From contig OY992835.1 in the NCBI GenBank assembly GCA_963921425.1, positions 20,832,001 through 20,896,000 on the forward strand: DNA of 64,000 bases, in the 5' to 3' direction. The position numbers and the translations under genes were made by a program. This DNA comes from Dryas octopetala (lineage: Eukaryota > Streptophyta > Magnoliopsida > Rosales > Rosaceae). This document shows, in pieces, positions 38,260 through 47,588 of the stretch; position 1 is the first letter of the stretch, and every line of letters begins with the position of its first letter. The notes beneath the pieces are model-generated. The model was not told the origin of the DNA. It searched no databases and saw nothing but the letters and a program-made list of their open reading frames with translations.

Positions 38260-38615
38260 AGGATATTACTTGCTCTCCTTCTCTCAGCAGCTCCACTCAA
38301 ATCAGGTAAACTAACCATGCCTCTTTGAGTTTCATGCCCAAGCATATAAAATCATTCTACATAAGCAAAAAAAAAAAAAATAAATAATAATAATAATAAA
38401 TTCATGGAATATGTGGAATTAGTTAGTGAGCCATTTAGAGTAGATGTTAAAGATAATGAATCCCCATGCCTATTTCGGTTTTTGCCTCTAGTCTTCTCTG
38501 TACATTTGCTTTCAGAAAGCTCTAATAGGCATGCTGAGAAATTTACAGTCAAATTTAGGCACACTCGTATATTACCCTTCCAACATTTGCACTTACTCAT
38601 CAATATCTTCTATCT
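38260..38615 (+). pseudogene. Broken copy of X8 gene exon 1 and intron 1
   Basis: This segment matches 35160-35496 of the X8 gene nearly throughout: the signal-peptide codons from AGGATATTACTTGCTCT, the donor AAATCAGGTAAACTA and about 290 bases of intron 1. The copy lacks the ATG, has lost three bases in the Leu run and carries an expanded A/AAT tract (38370-38399). No exon 2 or 3 follows. It is a partial local duplication next to the F-box pseudogene. Confidence 0.85.
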
Positions 38616-40175
38616 TAATTAAGATTAAATATTTTCGATAAACACTTAAAATGATGGTCATTAAATCAAATTAGTAAATGGTTTCCGATTTAACTAATTT
38701 TTTATAAGGATAATCTTTCAACGAAGACATAAAATGTAAATAATTTTAATCATTAAAATATAATATGAAATAGACCCCACAAAAGATCTCTTGTTTATCC
38801 TTAAATGAATGTATATATATAGTATTTGCACAATGAACATGAACCCATTTCATGTTTGCATGCAAAATTCAAAGTAGTGCAGACTCAGTGTCTCCTTTGT
38901 CAATGGTCAGAGGTTGAACTTCTGTGAGTTCTTATGTGGGCTTTGGGCCTCCAAGGTGTCAGGACTTTTGCTCTTAGTTGGGCTTATTGGATCATTAGTA
39001 GAGGCTTCCCTTGACATGGCCCTAAAGGGCTTCGTTGGTTAGGCTCCAGCCTCTCACTGACATACTGACCTTTGTTGGTCAGGCTTTCCTCGACAACCAA
39101 ATATTAGCTCAAAAGTTTCTGGATTAGGGTAAGTGATAACTGTGAGTGTGATAAAAGCTTAAGATTAAGCTAAATTCAAAGTTCGATTTCCTTCGATATA
39201 ACCAAAAAAAAAAAAAAAAAACTAAATATAGCCCAAGATTTATAAAAAGGAAAGAAGGGGGGGGGGGGGGGGGATCAATTGTTCAGACACCTGAACATAA
39301 AAGTTGCAAAGATTAGTGTTGGCCAAGAAAACAAAATTAAAGAAAGAGAGGGTAGCAAGAGGGGTCTACATGTGACCCAAAATGCGCAAAAAGATTGGGG
39401 GGTTGGACCCAATTTTTTGAGTTTGCAGAGGGTGGCACTTTGGGAAGAGAAGATGAGGACAAAACCTGAGAAATGCAAAGCGCATGCAAAGTCTCATATA
39501 TATATTATAACATATAATTTAATATAGTAAAAGACTTTTATTATATAAAGAATAAAGTATGAATAAATATGAAATCTACCGTAAAAAAATTAATTTTTCA
39601 GAAATTTCAGGCGGAAAAGATCGTATATTTTTTTTTAAGAAAAATAATATCTATTTTATATATTTTAAGTTGTACATTTCAATTTGAATTAAGGATTTCG
39701 CGTAATAAAGTGGTCAGTGATTAACAACATATACACATCTGGTCATATATGTAGCTGTCAATCTCCCAAAAGCCGTAACATGGTCGGCGTGATGACAGGG
39801 TGTGTGCACACAAAGTCAAGCTCTCTCATCATCATCATGGCCTTCCCCTTCGGTTCGCTCAATTCATTTGCTTCATACAATCATACTTCATATCACTTTG
39901 GAAATTAATTAATTTAGACACCAACTTATTGGACTTCGACTTCGACTTCGATACCTAGTAATGTCCTTGGTCTTTCCACTATCATGGGCCCAAATGTAGG
40001 AGGTCCTTACTTTTAGGTTTTAGGGCGTGTGCCTATGTGGGGTACAACCCTATAACTTACTTAGGCATGTTACACGAATTGTGAATATAAAATATTTATA
40101 TTGTTAAATTGTGAATTTATCATTAATTAAGCTAATTATTGATTGGTAATAGAATTTCTTTTGATAGAGTTGTTA
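38616..40175. other. Intergenic with low-complexity tracts
   Basis: No gene. It contains an 18-base A run near 39203-39221 directly preceded by GATATAACC, which looks like a retroposon 3' end, and a run of 17 G at 39257-39273. Frames at 39275-39527 have no motif. Confidence 0.45.
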
Positions 40176-40447
40176 GAGCATCTCCAAGAGAAAAAACAAA
40201 ATTGGCTCTTCAAATTAAACTTTGCTCACCTATGTGACAATTTGAAAAGTTATATTTGCTACCTCAAAAATTTTCATCCTAACAGACTCCATATTTGATG
40301 AGTGAAGTTCACTCAGCAAATTTGACAAGCCAAAATGAAGTCCCTAATTTGACCACCTCCTTTGTAGATTCTCTTGGAGTAATATTATCTGATGTGGCTC
40401 CTCAAATTAAAGAGTCAAAAAGATTTGAAGAGTCTGTTGGAGATGCT
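40176..40447. mobile_element. PIF/Harbinger-like MITE, copy 1
   Basis: Ends are GAGCATCTCCAAGAG and, on the right, CTGTTGGAGATGCT, an inverted pair. A TTA repeat flanks both ends (40173-40175 and 40448-40450), the 3-base TWA duplication typical of PIF/Harbinger elements. At 272 bases with no coding frame, this is a Tourist-type MITE. Confidence 0.65.
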
Positions 40448-40473
40448 TTATGTACACAAAAATGTTAGTGTAA

Positions 40474-40833
40474 GAGCGAGCATCTCTAACATACTCCTCA
40501 AATTTGGCTCTTCAAATCTTACTTTGTTGACTTATGTAGCAATTTGAAAGCCAAATTTCTTATTTTAAAATTGTGAATTCCAACATACTATTCAATTTCA
40601 TTAATTTTTTATTATTTTTTATCCTCATTTTTTTTTTTGACAAAATTTAAGATTTCATTAAATTTTAATATTTTAATATTTAAAGAGCTAAGTTCACTCG
40701 TTAAAATTGAAGAACTGACTTTGGGTCCCTATTTTGAAGAGTCCATCTATAGAAGTTGTTGGAGATGATTTATCCAACGTGACACAGCTAATTGAGCAGC
40801 CAAAGACATTTGCTGAGTCTGTTGGAGATGCTC
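40474..40833. mobile_element. PIF/Harbinger-like MITE, copy 2
   Basis: A second element of the same family, 26 bases after copy 1. The left end is GAGCGAGCATCTCTAACA, the right end CTGTTGGAGATGCTC, with TAA on both sides (40471-40473 and 40834-40836). Shared internal words (GGCTCTTCAAAT, GCAATTTGAAA, GTTCACTC) tie it to copy 1. At 360 bases it is longer because of an AT-rich insertion, and it is more diverged. Confidence 0.65.
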
Positions 40834-41670
40834 TAAGACAATCCACTTTGACTAATTTTTATAGTTTACACATTTTTGTACGTGAATATGTGATTTAAAT
40901 TCATGACTGTATTCTTTCTTTTGTTAATGTTTGTTTACTTGTCATATTTGGAAATCATATGGGCTAGCTTCATAGTTTACTTAAAGATTTGTTTAATTAG
41001 CTGATTTTTTTTTTTTGGTGAGATGTTCAACCGTTTATTCCAACAACCTGTAAAACGCAGAGAAATTATTCCAATATTTATGGAGCTCCCTCTTCCCAAA
41101 TACAATGAGGCAATGAGCTACCTAGCTAGGCTGCTAGCTAAGGGTATATATGCCTATAGGGTCCACCCTCACTCCCTCACCATGTGAGACAGGACATTAT
41201 TACTTCCAAATAAATGTTGAATAGTTTTGCTTTTCTGGCCTGGAAACAGCATGTTAATGTATGCATCTCTTGCCTAAGCCTTTTGAGCTCATGTACTGGT
41301 AATTCGGTAATAAGATGAGTTGTAAAGTCAGTCATTTTAAGTAACTTAAAACTTTTACGGACATAAATGTTAAATTTACTTGATACATATAATTTACAAG
41401 TAATTACATGTATCTAAGATCTACTTTAAGTTCATATATCTGATGAGAGAGTTGATCGCTATCTTTTCGTTGTTTAATGAAAGAAACATAAAACCATTTT
41501 GAGAAGATTAGAAGTCCTTTTTTACTTTAGCCTTAAGCTATGCTTACTTGAAGCAAAATATTACTCTCTGTCTCTGTCTCTCTGTCTCTCTCTTAGGAAG
41601 GACAAACACAAAATGCCAAATGGGCATCGAGAAAGGGTGATTGAAGATAAGACTTAGTGGGCCATTAGGT

Positions 41671-41760
41671 ATACTCACTTTTACTTTTTTTTTTTTTTTT
41701 TGGTTTAAACACTCACTTTCACTTTTTTTTTTTTTTGGCCACTAAACACTCACTTTCACT
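41671..41760 (-). mobile_element. Two poly(A) retro-insertions at one target site
   Basis: Three copies of the target word (A)CTCACTTTCACT, at 41671-41685 (one mismatch), 41707-41723 and 41744-41760, are separated by two poly(T) tracts ending GGTTTA and GGCCACT. Read on the minus strand these are TAAACC and AGTGGCC followed by poly(A). The last two target copies are identical over 17 bases. Confidence 0.5.
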
Positions 41761-43541
41761 TAGAGGAGACAAGGAAGCAACAAGATTCCCTTTTTCTTAG
41801 TTCTTTACTTCTTTGGCACATTTGATTCTACTGATTAATTAACATATTTAAAGGTGAGAGAATCACTTGTATGATAATATCCATGGATTCACGGTCTGAA
41901 ATTCTTCTGGGGTTACCCAAATAACCCTTCTTATATATATAATGCATCCATTAATTAATTTATATATGGTTCTTCTAGAATAAGAATTTTGTGATTTCTG
42001 AAGTCCACATCTTGCAACTTTCAGAACATATAGTGTATTGTTATATTTAGCATGCGCATAAAGTGATCTGACAAAAAATAAGTACTTCAAATACCAATTC
42101 CCAACAATGAGGAAGCAAAGACAAGAAAAGAAAATGTGCTCCAATTTTCTATAATTGCTAGCTTTACGCTGTTTCCTCTCTTATTCCTTCTCTAGTGGGG
42201 TTGGATTAAAATGGCTTTATTAATTATAACATACTATGAACCAAACACCCATTACATCATTGAAAATTTGAAATAAATATTGCCCACCAAAGTGTTTTGA
42301 AATTATTATAAGCATGAATAAGCATGTATAAGGGCAACTTGGGCTTAAACAAGAATAAGCATATAATATAATGAATTAGATTGTAGATACAGATACTAAT
42401 TGAGAGGCATATTTTTACAGATAGGATGAATGAATAAGACCACCAAGACAAAAGGGAACATGCATGTTAGCTGAAGTGGAAGGCACTACTTTCATATGTC
42501 ATCTTAATTTATGACTTTAACCATAAGGTTGAAGGTTCTCTCTGCTCAACCGTTTGCGTCACTGTCACTGTCCCCAGATAAACTAGTTCAGGACTGAGCA
42601 CCCATTTGCTTCAAACCCCCCAAAACCAAAATTACAATATTAGTATACCAAAAGGGCCAAAACCTAGTGTTTCTAAAACACAGTGGTCTATGTTCACAGC
42701 TTCAACCAAATTAAACTGTATTTTCGTTGGAAAATGAAGAGAATCTCACGTAGATGAGTTTTAAGTCTTGTCATTAAATAATGTATAGAATTTTGAATCT
42801 TTTCACTCGTTGTTAATTAATTTTGAGTTAAATACTCTAATTTTAGTATAGTATTAGACCTGACATTACATCCACATATTGGGCCGATTCGGTCATTTGT
42901 TGGTGACTCACGTGCCAATGTCACGCAATATAATTCATTCATGTACTTAGCTTAATTTGGTCTCAAGTGAGAGAGCTTGTTGGAAAATGTAGAATCCTAA
43001 ATTAGGAAGTATAAGTCTTCATAACAATATATAAGATTTGGAGAGGACCTTTAAATAATGCCATAAATTAGATCAATGACCACCACAGCCAAGATTAGTT
43101 TAACCAAGTTTCAAGGTACCTTAGAGGACCCCAACTAGAACTTTTTGGTAAGTTATGTAGACATGTACTAGGAAGTTGCAGGAGAGGAGCACATACATGT
43201 ATGGCTGGCTTACTTGAAGTGCCAATGAGTCAATGTCTAGACTCAGATAACACAGTTGGATCACTTGATCATGAACATGATATCAAAACCCTCTTGGCCA
43301 TGATGTCATCAAGCTAGCTCTATGTGTATGTTATATGAGAGAGAAATTAAACCAGCTCATCTCTAATCACATGAACTGATGGATCATGTTACATGAACTG
43401 TTTTATATTTGTACCAACTAGTTCTAGATGCTGCATATTAACATATAATCAAAGGGTATTTTAGTCATCATTTCAAGCTAAGATGCTATAGTAGTATTCA
43501 CATAAGATCTCAGTTGTACTATTTTAAAGCTGAAAACTAAG

Positions 43542-43563
43542 ATTTTTTTTTTTTTGGTCAAAC
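43542..43563 (-). mobile_element. Ultra-short poly(A) retro-insertion with 15-base target duplication
   Basis: Read on the minus strand, the insertion is GTTTGACC followed by thirteen A. It is flanked by a perfect 15-base direct repeat AAGCTGAAAACTAAG at 43527-43541 and 43564-43578. Same architecture as the insertion at 16914-16930. Confidence 0.6.
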
Positions 43564-43919
43564 AAGCTGAAAACTAAGTCACCTTCTCTATTAAATTGGC
43601 ATGCAAACTTTACCTCATATGTGAAGTACTATTAAATGTACAATAAATATTGTTGTACTATGATTATGCAAGTGCTGGTTAGGTTTCAACATCTTTTTTT
43701 CTTTTTTTCTTTTCTTATATTATATGCTGTTACGGTTAGGTTGGAGCAGATGATTGTTGTAGTAAAGGGTTTTTTGGTAATTTCAACTAGACCAAATATG
43801 CCATTAACTACTTGCAAATTTGCAATTTGCAAACATAACCCAGTGGTATTATTGTAGTTTTATAACAATTAGAGGGCTTTTGTTGATTCAGAATTTTTTA
43901 TAGTCCCACGGGTGGGTTT

Positions 43920-45088
43920 TCTTCAGTGGACTCTGCTCTCTGTGTCTCTCTCACTCCCACTCTCAAAACTTCAAAAGACTCGGGTCTAGAGTGGAATTCC
44001 AAGATTGAAATTCCTCAGATAAGGTATTCCTGTCAAACAAAGATTTGATGTTGAAATTGGAATTATTCTAAAATTAAAGTTCTATCATTTACTAGGTTTT
44101 TCCTTGGAAATTCTCTGTTTTTCACTGATATTAGTGATTATGTTCCACTAGTCCTTTCCTTTTTGGGAAAATTTTGAGCTCTAAGTTGTATTGTCATGGA
44201 TGATTCTCTATTACTGAAACTGGGTTGGTGATGTTTCTTCAAGGTATATCATATATATGAATGTTTTCTTTTTAGTGGATTTAATAATGCTCTGTTTTCA
44301 TATTTTCTGTTTTTTCTGGACAGAATGAAGGTTGAAGCTTGAAATGGCTATTACTTGGCATATTAGTCTTTGTTATCCTTGTGTGTTGGGGTGTTTCTGA
44401 GATTTGGTGGCCTTTGTCTTTATGAACAAGAATTTTCATGTTTGTGAAAAGTACCAAAGTTTATCATTGGCTTGAAACAAATGGGTTTCTTATGAAATGA
44501 AAATTTATATTCCAATTTAATGGTGTTGGCCAAAGATTAAGCGCTTTGTGTTTGTCTGAGTAGGATGGGCTGATGATTTCCTGGATGAAATGTGGTCATT
44601 GTTTATTTCATATTATGGAGACCCAAGTATTAAGAAGGATACTTGAGAATCCCCCAATTCGTTAATTTCATAATCTTAAAATTAAGTCTTCTTTCGAATT
44701 CACCGTGGCAGTTTCTTCTGTGATGCATTTGGTTGGAGAGGTCTCCATACTTCTTTGGAATTTAGACTAATACTGCACCAGTAATTTCATGGTCATTATC
44801 AATCCAAATCTATGATTTGTGAAATTTTGAAATTATGTAATCATATCTTGTTCATGATTAAGTTTTGAGTTTATTATTTCGGATGAATCTATCATCATAT
44901 CTGTGTATGCAGTGCCCTTTTGTTCTAGGTATCGGTGTAACCAAGGTCTCTTGTTGTCATACAGATACTGTTCTAGCAAGAGATTTTAAGGCTTCCTATA
45001 TTGCACCCATGAACACTGAATAACACAAATAGAGAGACTTTTTGGCAAGCAGATTTTTAGTTCAAGTCCACAATCAGACTATTCTTCA
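43920..45088 (+). other. Probable leader of the PAT1-type GRAS gene
   Basis: From about 43920 the sequence becomes C/T-rich, and a good donor (CAGATAAG then GTATTC) lies at 44024. This suggests a 5' untranslated exon near 43930-44023 and one or more leader introns before the ATG at 45089. I could not fix the acceptor. Confidence 0.35.
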
Positions 45089-46747
45089 ATGCAAGCATCA
45101 AAGCAGCACAGAAGTTCAAGTATGTCCAACCGATTGTACTATCAGCCAATCCAAGAAGTAGAAGCCTACCGCTTGCCTCAGTTCCGAATTTTAGACCCCC
45201 AGCTGCATTACAATGAGAGCAGCCAAAGTACCCACTTCTCAGCTCAGAGCTTCCATGAACAATACACTTTGGAGTCTTCCTCAGCAAATGGCAGCTACAC
45301 TGTTTACAACTCCCCATCAACTGTCAGTTTCTCACCTAATGGAAGCCCAATGTCACAGCAAGACTCTCATTCATACCCACCTGACCAGCACCATTCCCCT
45401 GACCATAACTATAGCTCTCCATTAAGTGTGTCCTGCATAACTGATGATACAAATGACTTCAAGTACAAGCTGAGAGAATTAGAAACCGCAATGCTAGGTC
45501 CTGATTCCAATATTCTTGACAACTATTGTAGTACCCTTCAGGATGGGACAAGCAATGCCCTTCAAGAAACGGACAGCTGGGGACAGATTATGGAAACAAT
45601 CTCTAAAAAGGATTTAAAACAGGTTCTCATATTCTGTGCAAAAGCAGAAGCAGATAATGATCCCTTAATGGCACAATGGATGATGGATGAGTTACGCCAG
45701 ATGGTGTCGGTTTCGGGTGAGCCAATTCAAAGGTTGGGAGCATACACGTTGGAAGGACTAGTTGCGCGGCGGGCATCCTCAGGGAGCAGCATCTACAAGG
45801 CTTTGAGATGCAAAGAACCAGCAAGTTCTGAACTCCTCTCATACATGCATATTCTTTATGAGGTTTGCCCCTACTTCAAATTTGGGTACATGTCTGCAAA
45901 TGGAGCCATTGCAGAAGCCATGAAGGATGAAAACAGAGTTCACATCATTGATTTTCAAATTGGTCAGGGGAGTCAGTGGGTCACTCTAATCCAGGCTTTT
46001 GCAGCCAGACCTGGTGGACCACCCCACATCCGCATAACAGGTATAGACGATTCCATGTCAGCTTATGCCCGAGGAGGAGGATTAAATATTGTGGGAAAGA
46101 GGCTATCTAAGCTTGCGAAGATGTTTAAGGTACCATTTGAGTTCCATGCTGCTGCCATGTCTGGTTGTGAAGTTCAGCTAGAGAATCTTGGGGTTCGGCA
46201 TGGGGAGGCTTTGGCTATGAACTTTGCATTCATGCTGCACCACATGCCAGATGAGAGTGTCAGCACCCAGAACCACCGAGACCGGCTTTTAAGGATGGTG
46301 AAGAGCCTGTATCCAAAGGTAGTGACTCTTGTTGAGCAAGAATCTAACACAAACACTGCTGCATTCTTTCCACGCTTTGTGGAAACATTGAATTACTACA
46401 CGGCTATGTTTGAGTCAATTGATGTGACTCTTCCAAGGGATCATAAGGAGCGGATCAATGTGGAGCAACACTGCTTGGCTAGGGAGGTTGTTAACATAAT
46501 AGCATGTGAGGGGGTTGAGAGGGTGGAAAGACATGAGCTTCTTGGGAAGTGGAGGTCGCGGTTCACAATGGCTGGATTTACTCCATACCCTTTAAGCTCC
46601 TTGGTGAATGCCACCATCAAGACACTGCTAGAGAACTACTCTGACAAGTATAGGCTTGAAGAGAGAGATGGGGCTCTCTATCTTGGCTGGAAGAACAGAG
46701 ATTTGGTTGCTTCTTGTGCATGGAGGTGCAAACCAGGCACTAATTGA
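45089..46747 (+). CDS. PAT1: GRAS transcription regulator, PAT1 clade
   Basis: Nuclear transcription regulator of the PAT1/SCL21/CIGR branch, linked to phytochrome A signalling in Arabidopsis and to elicitor and gibberellin responses in rice. One uninterrupted frame of 552 residues, normal for GRAS genes. The variable N-terminus starts MQASKQHRSS and carries YTLESSSANGSY and SPSTVSFSPNGSP, a motif of this clade. The GRAS domain runs from about 173 to the end: leucine-rich region I (LKQVLIFCAKAEADND), the PAT1-clade block QMVSVSGEPIQRLGAY, VHIIDFQIGQGSQW (V284-D288), LHHMPDESVSTQNHRDRLLR, the PFYRE region (VTLVEQESNTNT, FVETLNYYTAMFESID) and SAW (WRSRFTMAGFTPYPLSS...ASCAW). The RVER motif (GVERVERHELLGKW) is intact. 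An AATAAA signal is at 46990. SCL21 is the other possible name. Confidence 0.93.
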   Translation: MQASKQHRSSSMSNRLYYQPIQEVEAYRLPQFRILDPQLHYNESSQSTHFSAQSFHEQYTLESSSANGSYTVYNSPSTVSFSPNGSPMSQQDSHSYPPDQHHSPDHNYSSPLSVSCITDDTNDFKYKLRELETAMLGPDSNILDNYCSTLQDGTSNALQETDSWGQIMETISKKDLKQVLIFCAKAEADNDPLMAQWMMDELRQMVSVSGEPIQRLGAYTLEGLVARRASSGSSIYKALRCKEPASSELLSYMHILYEVCPYFKFGYMSANGAIAEAMKDENRVHIIDFQIGQGSQWVTLIQAFAARPGGPPHIRITGIDDSMSAYARGGGLNIVGKRLSKLAKMFKVPFEFHAAAMSGCEVQLENLGVRHGEALAMNFAFMLHHMPDESVSTQNHRDRLLRMVKSLYPKVVTLVEQESNTNTAAFFPRFVETLNYYTAMFESIDVTLPRDHKERINVEQHCLAREVVNIIACEGVERVERHELLGKWRSRFTMAGFTPYPLSSLVNATIKTLLENYSDKYRLEERDGALYLGWKNRDLVASCAWRCKPGTN

Positions 46748-47588
46748 TGCTTTTTCTTATTGGGACGGGCAAGGCAAACTTAGAATACAACATGTTTTTT
46801 CATCAGCTGTGTACACTTCATAATTGAAGTTGGCCGTTTTCTTTGAGACCATGTCATACCTCAAACCTTTTGGTTTGGATGGCTGAGAGAGAAACTGATT
46901 TCAGGAGCCATTGGGTTGTACATGGTTGTATTTTTATTTTATTTTTTCTGTTTTTCCTTTTCTGGAGGGAGTTTAATTTGAATACCATTAAATAAAGAAA
47001 ATTAAAATGGTTTGGAGAATTCATTTTCCAAATTCACTTAAAATTGATTGAGTTTTAAGGTACATTAATTTAAAATTGTGATAGAAAATACATGGGCATC
47101 AAAAACCTCCAGGCAGGCTACTTCCACCAGTGGTTTGAACACGCTTTGATGATTTGTACAAAGCCTAAGCAACCATGATTGCTCTACTTTGGTTTCGGCA
47201 AACAATCACGTTCACCAAACCTTTAAGTTAAAGGATTTTGAGCCAAATAAAGTTTTACAAAGGTTTATGAATAACATTAGCAAAAACACTAAAACAGCTA
47301 TCATATATCAGGTACTCCTGAGTCCTGCGTCCTATCTACTCTTTGAATTTATTTGACCCCATTTAAATAATTTACACTACTTATGATACTCTTCCGATCT
47401 TCTGTCGAACGCTATCGGCATTCCATCAAATCCTACCCTCCAGCCAAGAGTACCTTCCCCAAGGGCATCCTCTCTCCCAAAAAAGAAAAAGGGAAAGAAA
47501 GAATAAGATAAACCCCAAGCACCAGGCATATCCTGATGCATGAATACATTATTTAGGGCCTAGATGAATGTGGATCCAGCATCGCAGG

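Larger units (their letters stand above)
40834..43919. other. Intergenic, no supported gene
   Basis: AT-rich sequence with no coding frame of note. Holds tandem poly(T) insertions near 41671-41760 and a single one at 43542-43563. Confidence 0.5.

Noticed and set aside
39120..39221. Possible tRNA-derived SINE
   Set aside because: AGTTCGATTTCC before the A run resembles a B box, but I find no matching A box at the right distance and no target duplication, so I do not annotate it.
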